Source of the DNA: Angomonas deanei
Lineage: Eukaryota > Euglenozoa > Kinetoplastea > Trypanosomatida > Trypanosomatidae
Assembly: GCA_903995115.1 (NCBI GenBank)
Contig: LR877155.1
Coordinates: 436,501-500,500 of the forward strand
Direction: 5' to 3'
Length of the DNA: 64,000 bases
In this document: positions 55,132-64,000 of the stretch, in pieces
Layout of the letters: every line of letters starts with the position of its first letter
Numbering within the stretch: position 1 is the stretch's first letter
The notes under the pieces: generated by a model
Database searches by the model: none
What the model was told of the DNA's origin: nothing
The model's input: only the letters and a program-made list of their open reading frames with translations
Translations under genes and position numbers: made by a program

Positions 55132-55918
55132 TTTTATAAAATAGCGCAATGAAAAACAACAACAGCCAAAAACAAACAAACAAACAAACAAAAAAAACAA
55201 TAATTAACAAAAACGATACTAAATTTACTGTTACGTGTTTCGCATAGACGAGAGAGAGAGAGAGATATGCGCAATAGGAGAAAGAGGACACTCTTAGATA
55301 GGAATAGTAGTAGAAAGTACCTGTTACGTGATTAAAAAATAAACAAACAAAAAAACGAAAGCACCAACACGTGTTTACATCTCTTATATATATATTTATT
55401 ATTATTTTTTAAATTCTGTTTCATTATTTTTATTTTTTTTTTACGTTTTGTTTTATTATTTTTATTTTTTTCAGTTTTTTTTTTTTTTTTTTTTTTTTGA
55501 CTACAGTTGTTGAACACACGAGAATGTGTTTCCTCCAATGAATACGAATACATTCAGCGAGCGCCCACTCTCATTTGATGCCGATCGTCAAACAGTGCAT
55601 GATAATCAGATGACCTGCACCTCACCATCAGGCAACGTTTGACGATCGACATAGAATGAGAGTGGGCGCTCACACTCTTGAAGCCGTATTCATTGTATGA
55701 CTTTTTCGTATTTTCAACTTCTGCTTGCCAGTTTTTTTTTTACTTTTTTTAAAATAAATATATATATATATAAATCAAAATTAATATTTCCCTATTGAAG
55801 AACGCCTCCAGTTCTTACCGGAGGAATGGTTCAGACAGCTCCCAGCAATATAATGTGACCACAGTACGTGGTGTAAGGCGTGCGTCCATTCTTTTCCTTT
55901 TTTTTTTTTTTTTTATTA
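55132..55918 (-). other. Spacer holding a 160-bp inverted repeat
   Basis: AT-rich homopolymers flank a GC-balanced segment at 55536-55695 (separate entry). A (CAAA)n tract at 55165-55186 is polypyrimidine on the transcribed strand and probably serves PI4K trans-splicing. (GA)n lies at 55249-55264. No ORF. Confidence 0.6.
55536..55695. repeat. 160-bp imperfect inverted repeat / long hairpin, unknown element
   Basis: Outer arms are a perfect 11-bp inverted pair (CAATGAATACG at 55536-55546; CGTATTCATTG at 55685-55695). Inside, after 12-13 unpaired bases, is a 35-bp pair (55559-55593 with 55637-55671) matching at 32 positions, plus one G-U pair. A 43-base loop (55594-55636) contains a further GTGCA/TGCAC pair. 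The segment is GC-balanced in an otherwise AT homopolymer spacer. It could be a structured non-coding RNA, a small-RNA source, or a MITE-like foldback element; I find no obvious target-site duplication. Confidence 0.85.
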
Positions 55919-58900
55919 TTATCGCTTGTAGCCCAGTATGGTCTCCAAAAAAGACCGCTTCACCTCCAACTGTCGCTGTGCCTTTACCGTTGGTCGTTGT
56001 GCCTTATTCGGTAAATCATCCAGCTCCTCCACGGTGTTCTTATACGCATTCTTTAAATTAGGGGAGAAGGCCAATACGGTGGCGTGAAAAAGTGCCTTTT
56101 CGTACGCATTCTGCTTTCGTGCATCCCGGCCGGCGCCCAAGGTAATCAACACCCCGTCCGTCTCCCCCATGTCGCTGTTCCCTTTACCAATGACGCCATA
56201 CACGTCCGCCGCCAACGTTCGGCTCGTCTGCAGGGCCACCCTCGACGACCAGCAGTCCCGCTGTCTCTCCTGTGTACTCTGCGACACCAACGCCCCCACC
56301 AACCGCTGCTTCTTCCCAGCGTGCGTACTCAGCTCCGTGTCGGAGGCGGAGAGGGTCCCGAAGAAGGCGTCAAACAGGAATACAGCCAGCTCCGTCGCAA
56401 TGTTGGTGGCGGGGGGATCTAACCGTAGAAACTCCTCCCACATTTGCGTAATACCCGCCCGCACCGTCTCCGCCGCCCTCGACTTTCCTTGCATGTTATT
56501 GGCCAAGTCCAGCAGGGCAATGACAAATGCCTCCGCCACGCTGCGGTGCAGCCCGACCCCCGAGAGGCGACGCCCCGGCGTGTCGAAGGAGATGGTGACC
56601 TCAAAGCCCGGGGGCGGAAAGTGCACCACCATGTTCTCCTCCGCCATGTGCTGATCCTTGATGTGCTGGGTGAAGGCGCTCCACTTGACGAACTCATTAT
56701 TACAGATTGGACAAGGGGTCGGCTCGAAGGCACTGATGTCTCGCTTGACAGTCCAGGAGAAGCGCACATCCTCCTCGACAAACCGTCGGAAGAGCTCCTC
56801 GCACTGTTCCAGAAAAGAGGTGGCCCCTACCTTGAAGTGTATGTCGGCCACCCCGTCTTCACCAGTGGTGGTGGAGTGGCTGTAGAGGCTGGGGGTGATA
56901 CCGTTGGTGGATTCTTCATTGATGAGCTGCTCGTAGTTAATGTTAGTGTCTGGCCTGGGGAGCTGCATGTAGAGGTTTAGCTGATCGGGAAAGAGTGTCT
57001 TCAGGGAGAGATAGTGAATACACTGCCGGGCCTTCGTCGCGCGGGTGAAGGTTGGGCTCTCCGCCACCAAGTAGTCCACCGTCGCATGCTCCGCCTTGAT
57101 GTGCTTGTCCATCTCCACCTCGCGGGCAATCAACGCCCCATCCGCACTCTGAGCGGGAGGCACGGCGATCCTTTGCAGACAGAAATCGCATACCATGCTG
57201 GGCTCGTAAAGGTGCTTTAGCTTGTGGGACTGGTACAAGTCGTCCCTCTCGAACCGCTGGCCGCACTGCGCGCAGTAGGGAAGGTGTTTCAGACACGCCG
57301 GCGGGAGGGTGAGGCGGAGGACATACTTCCAAAGAGAGGCCACCTGGTTGGAGCGCTTCACCTCAATCTGATCGGAGTGTATCACGACGGACTCCCCCAA
57401 GGTGTGCTCAACTAGCATCCGTAGCAGCTCCCGCATGTTGGCGGCGGCCCGAACCTTCTGAGCATTCGTCGCCACCGGCTGCAGAGTGTAGGAAGCGCGC
57501 AGGACGGCCTGTGATTGCTCCTGCACGAGGGCATCCACATTACTGTGCACATTCTCCACGTGCGTTGCGAGCTCGTTTTGATTTCTAAACTTCTGGGAGC
57601 AGAACTGACAATCATTTCCTCGTATGTCTTCTTTATGCATCCTTCCCTTGTGTATGGCGACACCATGTGCATTTTTGAAAACTTTCCCACAAATATCGCA
57701 CACGGAAGAGGGATCGACGGAGGGGGGCGGCGCTTGCTGGGTCGAAGCATAGTTAAAACGGAGTGGATTTTCGTCCGGTGTGTCCAACTCCTCGGTTTCT
57801 CCCAAGCTAAAACCCCCGACCTGGAACGGGTAGGAAGCGTTGGACGGCTCGTTTTTATGCATTCTTCCTTTGTGTATGGCGACACCATGTGCATTTTTGA
57901 AAAATTTCCCACAAATATCGCACACGGAAGAGGGATCGACGGAGGGGGGCGGCGCTTGCTGGGTCGAAGCATAGTTAAAACGGAGTGGATTTTTGTCCGG
58001 TGTGTCCACCTCCTCGGTCTCTCCCAAGCTAAAACCCCCGCCCTGGAACGGGTAGGAAGCGTTGGACGGCTCGTTTTTATGCATTCTTCCTTTGTGCACA
58101 CTGACGTCGAACGCACTTTTGAACATTTCCCCGCAGAAGTCGCAGGCGAAAGACGCCTCTACCGATGGGCCCCCTTTACTGGCTGATCGCTGTTGAAGAT
58201 TACCGAGGTTGTACACCGGTGTGCTCGTCGTTGCATTGGTTTCCTTGGTCTGCTTGTCCGCCTCCTCGGTCGGCTGTGGTGGTTTATGGTGGTGGTCTTC
58301 CACGGACTCCACTCCCTCGGAATCTTGGCTGAGCGGCGGGCCGGGGGACTCGGTCCTCTCCTGTGTGACGACATCCCTATGCATCCTCCCCTTGTGTATC
58401 GCCACGCCATGCGCATTCTTGAGCTTTTTACCGCAGATATCACAAAAGGAGTCCGGAGACGCTTCCTCCCGTGTGGGATTCGCCGCCCCCTTTCGCCTCT
58501 CCCCCGCGGTGTCGGGGGAACTCGTATCCCCTTTTCATTTCCATTTAATGCCTGTGCCACCGAGAGAAGTAGACTCTTCAGGGTGGAAAACGTGTCCCCC
58601 TCCGCCACGCGGTTTTTCAGTTTCAAATTTTCCTCCAACACCATCTGATTGACGGAAGTGTTCTCCGTTGACGTTGGCAGACCCAGCGCCTCCAGGGGGT
58701 CCTGTTTGAAACACTTCTCCACGACCGAAACAAGTCTGCCCTCTTTGAATTCAAAAATATCCCCTGCCTCTTCTTCTAGGGAAGTTAGATCTCTCATTTC
58801 TGCCGTCGAAAACATCTCATCGCCGCCACCGTTTTCCTCTGATATTAGAAACACTTTTACAAGGATTCTGCCCACCTCCAGCAGACCAATCTCCATCGCC

Positions 58901-59058
58901 GTCCTCATCAGAAATATGCGCATGTGCTCCACTCGCTCCGCATTACCGTGTGAGGAAGGGGGATGCTTCAGTTTTGACGACACATAACGAACAAAGTAAT
59001 TTTGAAAATTACTAAACCAATCGCCGGTGCCATCTGAGAGCGGAGGAGGCATTGCCAT
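55919..59058 (-). CDS. Eight-finger C2H2 zinc-finger protein, one frame break
   Basis: A protein of about 1,045 residues if two overlapping frames are one gene. The first frame (59058 inward) starts MAMPPPLSDGTGDWF and has an acidic helical N-terminal region; the second, from near 58530 to 55919, carries the fingers. Both frames overlap, and the switch is most simply at GGGG (58528-58531), where one more G would join them; the joined segment completes a first finger CDICGKKLKNAHGVAIHKGRMH. Seven more follow: CDFC, CDIC, CDIC, CQFC, CAQC, CDFC and CPIC types, each ending HxxxxH-like. Fingers 1-4 share the unusual HKGRMH end. The remainder has no known domain. An eight-finger protein next to a gene with dsRNA-binding-like modules recalls KH2F1 of the kinetoplastid KREH2 RNA-editing complex, but no presequence is obvious and the identity is unproven. 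Confidence 0.72.
57634..58077 (-). repeat. 222-bp in-frame tandem duplication covering one zinc finger and linker
   Basis: Two units, 57634-57855 and 57856-58077, differ at only a handful of bases. Each encodes 74 residues: one finger plus a Pro/Ser/Glu linker (NEPSNASYPFQ, PLRFNYASTQQAPPPS). The length keeps the frame, so a finger was recently added by duplication. Confidence 0.93.
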
Positions 59059-59449
59059 TTTTTTTTTTTTAAAATGGTATTCCTTTTTCCGCTTTTAGGG
59101 TAGAAATGTATTATAGGCCCTTTTGTTTAAAAGGGGGTATCTGCTGATTCGTACACTTACAAAAAAACTGAGCTTCGCTAGTGCAAAGGACGGGGGGAAA
59201 AACTAAATGAAAAAAAAAAAATATATAAATTAATACAATGAATATAAATAAAATTATCTATTTTATTTTCAAGTTAAGATGAAGCAATATAGAGAGGGAG
59301 TAAATGAGTAGAAGCAAGGACTCACGAAATCCATGTGTATCCGTCGACAGAAAAAAAAAAAAAAAAGAGGGAACATATAGACACTTTTTTCTTTTCTTTT
59401 CTTAATTATAAATGAATCTGTAAATAGTAAAGAGAAAAAAGGTTGAACC
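59059..59449 (-). other. Spacer, no gene seen
   Basis: AT-rich with A/T homopolymers (59058-59071, 59210-59221, 59349-59366). Mixed sequence at 59090-59200 has no coding frame and no RNA gene that I recognise. Confidence 0.5.
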
Positions 59450-62400
59450 TTACTTGTCCGGCGTGAGACTCGGTTGCGTCCAGTTGAGAGCAAATACTTC
59501 TTGAAGCGCCATGACCGCGGCCAGGTGTAGTGCGGCGCTGGGGTTCTCTCCGCTGCTGCCGTAGCCCACCAGTTGGGCCTCCCCCGCCTTCACCACCCGC
59601 CTGTGTTTCTGCAGGTAGAGTCGACACTCGTGACGGTTGTGGGTGGGGAGAAACACCCTCTCCAATCGAAGATGACGCGTGTACTGTTTCGTATTCTCGT
59701 CGTAGTAGTCTCGCCGGATACACTGTGTCAAGAGCTGGAATGGCGTCTGCTTGAGGCGCCACTTTGCCTCTTCCTGTTGGACAATCTGGGCTCGTATCGC
59801 GAGGGGTAACACCTCCATGACAGGGGTCAGCAGGATCTCCCGCGCGAGTGCGGCAATCCCAATGTCATTGTTGCTGGCATAGAGGAGGTGACGCGGAAAG
59901 GACAGTCGTGCGGCCAGCGACAGGGCGTCGTGCTGACTGCCACGCTTCGTCGCGCCAATGGCCTTCGCGAGGGGGATCATGCCCAGGTAGGGCAGCAACA
60001 CCACCGTAAACCAGAAATCCCCCAGTTGGACGGATTCGACGTGGAGGAAGGAGCCGACGCCGTCTGCGGTGTCGGGGGTCGACCCCCAGAGGGCGTGGAA
60101 GAGGTAGAGCACGAGCTCCCGTCGGGTGGTGCAGGCGGGGAGGCTGTGGGTCTCGTACTCGGACCACAGCACCTCCGCCTCCCCCCCGCAGAGGTGAATC
60201 GAGGCGGAGCGGAGTGCCGTCATGAGCGCCGCCACCGCCCCTTCCGTCTGCGGTGTGGCGGAAGATCCCTCCGCCGCTGGGGTGTACGTGGCACGGTGCG
60301 TGGCGATGCTGAGCTCCCCATTGTTCCCCAGCACCTCCGCCTCCCACGTCAGGGAGAGCGGCAGCACCAGTAGGGAGGGTGAGAGCAGCAGCTCATCGAG
60401 GGCGACGTCGCCGTCAAAGAGATCTTGATAGCTCGTGAACCCACTGTCTGCCGTGGACCCGCCGGCGGCGCAGTGGACGAGCCGCAACCGCCACGACACC
60501 GGCGCGTAGGATGGATTCTTGGCCTCGATCAGCTGCACCACCTGCTGCACAAACGGTATCCCACCCCTCTTGTACACGGTGGTGTTCTTGAGCGAGGGGT
60601 CGTGGGAAGGGTTCTCACCGTCGGCCCGACCCAGCTTGGCGTACGTGGCCAGCTCTTTGGGGAAATACTGTTCCGCAACTTGGTAAATGACCAGGCGGCG
60701 AGCGAGCTTGCTCTGGGCGCAGGCCGGGGAGGCCGCCACCACCCTGAACTCCTCCTCTCCCTCCATCTGCACTTCCAGCTCGGCCACCCACTGGGGGAGC
60801 CCCAGATCCCCGGACGTGTTGCGCAGTCGCACCCGCATCTGCTGCCACCCGAGGTCATCCTTCCCGAAGGCGTACACCATGTGGAAGAGGGATGCAATGT
60901 GCTGGATGCGCTTCTCGCGGGGGAGGGCCCGGTACTTACTGCCCTGCGCCGAGTGGTCGGCGGTGAGGTCCACGTCCGGGTACTTTCGGAGGGCGTCGGC
61001 GTAGGCCTGGGGGAAGTTTTCCTTCAGTGCCGCTATACAGGCCGAGCGCCACGCATCTCCCTTCTTCTTGCTCATTCGCTGCATCAGAATCTGCCGTGAG
61101 CCCGACGCCGCGTCCGCCACCGTGAGTGTGCAGAACCACTTGGCCTGCTCCTTATTAAAAAGGTAGTGTGTCTGGTAGGGAGCCCCCATCAGTTGCAGCG
61201 TGAGCGTACCCAGCAGGGCATAGCAGTTCCACTTGCCTTTGTGAAGCTTGACAACGTCAAAACCGTGGTGTGCCTTCAGTGCCTCCTCCAACAGCGCCCC
61301 CGTAGCGAAGAAACCGCTAGACTGACCTTTGAGGGTGTGGTAGTAGTTGACCGTGCCGGAAGGCCACTGCCCTGAAGGGGCGGAAGGGAGCAGGAAGCTG
61401 TATTCGTCCAATAATGCATAGAGCGCCTGTGAGTAGGCCTCCAGTTCAAGTGGGTAGCGACCACCGCCCGAAGAGTTCCAAATCACGTTGCCCAGAAACG
61501 AAACGACGACGGAGAACAGCACCACCGTCGACTCTGTATCCATGAGCGTGTAGGTTTCACTCACCAAGCCGTACTGCAGTGGGTCTGCCCACTTCTCCTC
61601 GTTGTGGTTCAACAAACCCAGTCCGGTGAGCTGTACCGACACCACCTCCTCCGGTGTAACAGGGTTACCCTGAGGATTGTTGGCGTTGAGGTGGTGCGCA
61701 ATGATGGAAGACATCTCCGCCACTTGCCACTTTATCTTTGTCAAGAGCGGAACGGCGCTGACAGAGGAGACGTGCAGTCTGGTGTGCTCGCCCTCCGCGT
61801 GACTGACGAGCGCGGCGGAGCCCAGGAGGGCGTACTGAGGGGTACGTGTGAGGGCAGGGTCTGCGCTGGTCCTCCGCGACGTGGCGGACAGCGCTGCAAG
61901 GGCCCTCTCCACATGTTGGGAGAGGAGCCGCGGCCTGGAAAGGGCCCCTTTTCCCGCTGACATGTAGTCAGCGGGGCTGCGGTGTGGCTGGGGGTGCACC
62001 AACATGGACCGTCTGCCGCTCCACGCCGGGAGTGTGGTCGTGGTGCAGCTGTTGATCGTGTAATAGAGTCGGTGGAGAGCGAGCAGGGTGGCGGCCTTTT
62101 GGACAGCGACCGGTTTCGGCTGTTTTCCTGCCGTCACCACCGTTTTATTCCCATTCTGAAGTTCCAAAATCGTTAATTCCGCCCGAAAGTACTGAAAAGG
62201 GAAAACTTGGTGCTGGCCGGCCGTTGCGCTCGCTGAGTGTACAGCTCCTTTTGTTTTTGCATCCTCTTCTCCCTAATATTCTTCTCTCGTATTTTGTAGT
62301 TGGGTAGTGTTTCGTCCTCTTCGTGGTTCTCCGTGTAACGGACCACGTCGCTGGACGAGGCCTCTTCCCCGTCTTCTCGGTTCTCCTCTTGGCGACACTG

Positions 62401-63483
62401 AAGGGTGGCCTCGCTCCTTCTACTGCCCTCATAGCACTTGAGCAGCAGTCGCCGCACCTCGCGCAATCCAATGGGCTGTGTGTTGTACCGTTCCACCTCC
62501 TTCGCGAACTTATCTCGCAGGGAAGAGACGCTCTTTGCCAGCGCCAACCGCGGTGAGTCGCCGTAGTACTCCTGGTCGAGCACCATGCGGTTGGTGAGCC
62601 CCCATTCATCTTTCAGGTACACCCGGCACCGCCACAGACGACGATTGACATCTTCTTCCTCCTCCTGAGGGGCTTCCGGTTCTGCCTCCGGTGTTGCTCC
62701 TCCCGCCGACCCGCGTTGACCACGCTGCTGTAAGATTTCAGCGTGCGGTGGTTTCACGGAAAATTTGAGCGAACGGGACAGAAACTGACAATGACCCTTT
62801 AACTCGGTGAGTATGGCCTTCAGCTCTTGCTGATAGGGCGTCAGTGTATTTCTGTGTGTGTGGTTGTTGTTACCAGAGGAAGGATGAATGAACTCGATAT
62901 CACTGCTCAGTGCTTGATAGAGACAGGCCTCGATCGTTTCCTTCACCTTATGTCCTTTCGTGGCGGCCAACTCGATAGGGAACCCCAACAGCTTGAATGT
63001 GGCGGAAACCCTATAATAAACGTTTTGTGGCGCGCTACTGGTGTTCCCCTCGGTCTGGAGGGACGATGCGCCTTGCTCCTCCTCTCCGTCGTCCGTGTTG
63101 CTATTATTACTTTTCTGGTGGTGTTGTGGCTGGTTATACAGCTTGTGCACCACAATCTTCGCATAAGGCCCGAACTGATTCTTCAAGTGCGACTCCGCCT
63201 CGGCGACATGATCATCTACCGAGTAGGGAACAGTATTATCGTTTTCTTCTTTTCCATCGCTGCGCCCTTCCGCCTGCGAGGAATTCCACCGGACCGGCAC
63301 ACACAGTTTATTCTGATTATTGATAGTATTGCGGCGGACAGACAGAGACAAGAATGAGTGACCACTACTGTACTGTCGTTTTGCACAGCGATTCGTCATT
63401 GCTGTGGTATCGGAACCACTCCAATCAAGTGGCGCTTTCCCTGCACAAAAGGTGCACAGAGATAATCGATGGACTCGTCTCAT
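59450..63483 (-). CDS. Probable mitochondrial protein with multiple dsRBD-like modules, one frame break
   Basis: Two frames (63483-62173 and 62167-59450) separated by five bases probably make one protein of about 1,340 residues. The start MRRVHRLSLCTFCAGKAP and the following Arg/Ser-rich stretch suit mitochondrial import. Several segments have the double-stranded-RNA-binding-domain rhythm of beta strands then a small/basic turn and an Ala-rich helix: FKLLGFPIELAATKGHKVKETIEACLYQAL, the AGKQPKPVAVQKAATLLALHRL helix, PACAQSKLARRLVIYQVAEQ and ENPSAALHLAAVMALQEVF. At the junction, the second frame read upstream of its ATG gives YFRAELTILE directly before the AGKQPKP helix, completing one such module. 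The frame change is therefore within about 62185-62205 (TTTTCCCTTTT on the coding strand). No helicase, nuclease or polymerase motif is seen. A role in mitochondrial RNA processing is inference. Confidence 0.65.
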
Positions 63484-64000
63484 TCTAGAACTATTGTATT
63501 GTGATTATTCTGGCTTCTGTTGTTCTAAACCAAAACAAAAGTAGGAGGAAAAGATGGGATATCATTTAAATAAAAAAGATAAGAACACAGACATAAGAAA
63601 GTACAGTAATAAAAAAAGAAATACGAAACCAGCGGTTATGGTAACAGAGAACAAAAAATGTTGAGCCTCATTTTTTTCTTTCTTGGTTGTCTTATTAATT
63701 AGCAAATACTTTTTTTTTTTTTTTTTACAGTTCGTGGTTCTCAACACCACTTCGTTCCTTTTTTGTTTTGTGAGGAAATACAAAAAAATGATAGTTTCAA
63801 ACACATCAACTAATATATGTGAGGTTTAAAGACACTGGATCGATGTTCGGCGAGTCTGATGAGGACCACGTGTCACCAAATGGCAACGCTAGATAGAATA
63901 ATAATAAAAAGAACGTCGGATTTTTTTTTTTTATTGAAAAAGAAATCTTACAGACGGATACAAATTGACTTAAAGCATAAAAAAACTCAAACACACAAGC
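63484..64000 (-). other. Right-edge spacer, possibly with the 3' end of the next minus-strand gene
   Basis: AT-rich, with T-runs at 63709-63726 and 63919-63932. A segment at 63816-63895 is GC-balanced, and on the minus strand reads LALPFGDTWSSSDSPNIDPVSL before a stop at 63806. This is too short to call; it could be the end of a gene or only 3' UTR. Nothing else seen. Confidence 0.35.

Noticed and set aside
55594-55636. TGATAA/CAGATGA words in the hairpin loop as a possible C/D snoRNA
   Set aside because: No proper C box and D box pair at the right spacing on either strand.
63841-63895. CTGATGAG word resembling a hammerhead ribozyme core
   Set aside because: The following stem and the required GAAA are absent, and no pairing arms are found.
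1-64000. Possibility of reassigned stop codons, as in some trypanosomatids
   Set aside because: TAA, TAG and TGA are all used as stops at sensible gene ends, and no conserved domain contains an in-frame stop.

Overview
The window looks like a nuclear chromosome segment of a kinetoplastid protist (trypanosomatid or bodonid; I cannot name the species). The reasons are: all recognisable genes are intronless; they lie in two long same-strand clusters that converge at one point; gene-to-gene spacers are dense in poly-T/poly-A and polypyrimidine runs, as expected for trans-splicing and polyadenylation of polycistronic RNA; the standard genetic code is used; and several gene families are kinetoplastid in flavour. 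I see no tRNA, rRNA, CRISPR array, retroelement or virus-derived element.

Plus-strand cluster (1-47469). It opens with a membrane-anchored class 3 lipase that runs off the left edge, then a DSS1/SEM1-like small acidic protein, a CBP3/UQCC1-like respiratory assembly factor, and a carnitine acyltransferase-fold protein that has lost its catalytic histidine. From about 8.8 to 28 kb the coding DNA becomes AT-rich and crowded with (AAT)n asparagine runs: RNA polymerase III subunit RPC34, an Aurora-type kinase, a family of four paralogous two-RRM RNA-binding proteins, and LTV1 lying between the third and fourth paralogues. Spacers here are unusually long (1-1.7 kb) and almost pure A/T. Composition then returns to GC-rich: a LYAR-type nucleolar zinc finger, a tandem pair of cysteine-rich surface proteins built on exact 96-nt repeats (17 versus 11 units), a Doa10/MARCH6-like RING-CH ubiquitin ligase, an unknown protein, a probable mitochondrial zinc-finger protein and the AP-1 sigma adaptin.

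The clusters meet at a convergent strand-switch region (47470-48017) that carries a G-rich island with three TTAGGG words. The minus-strand cluster (63483 down to 48018) holds, in transcription order, a mitochondrial-looking protein with several double-stranded-RNA-binding-like modules, an eight-finger C2H2 protein with a recent internal duplication, and a type III phosphatidylinositol 4-kinase alpha. Between the last two is a striking 160-bp inverted repeat (55536-55695) that no gene explains.

Five genes (lipase, first surface protein, PI4K, eight-finger protein, dsRNA-binding-like protein) are each split by a single-base frame change at or near a short homopolymer. For the surface protein the sister copy shows the uninterrupted form. 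Assembly error is the simplest explanation for the set, but each needs raw-read or transcript support before real frameshifting is excluded. There is no sign of one joint pathway across the window: functions (ribosome biogenesis, Pol III, RNA binding, membrane traffic, ER quality control, mitochondrial RNA or protein assembly) are mixed, as is usual in kinetoplastid polycistrons.
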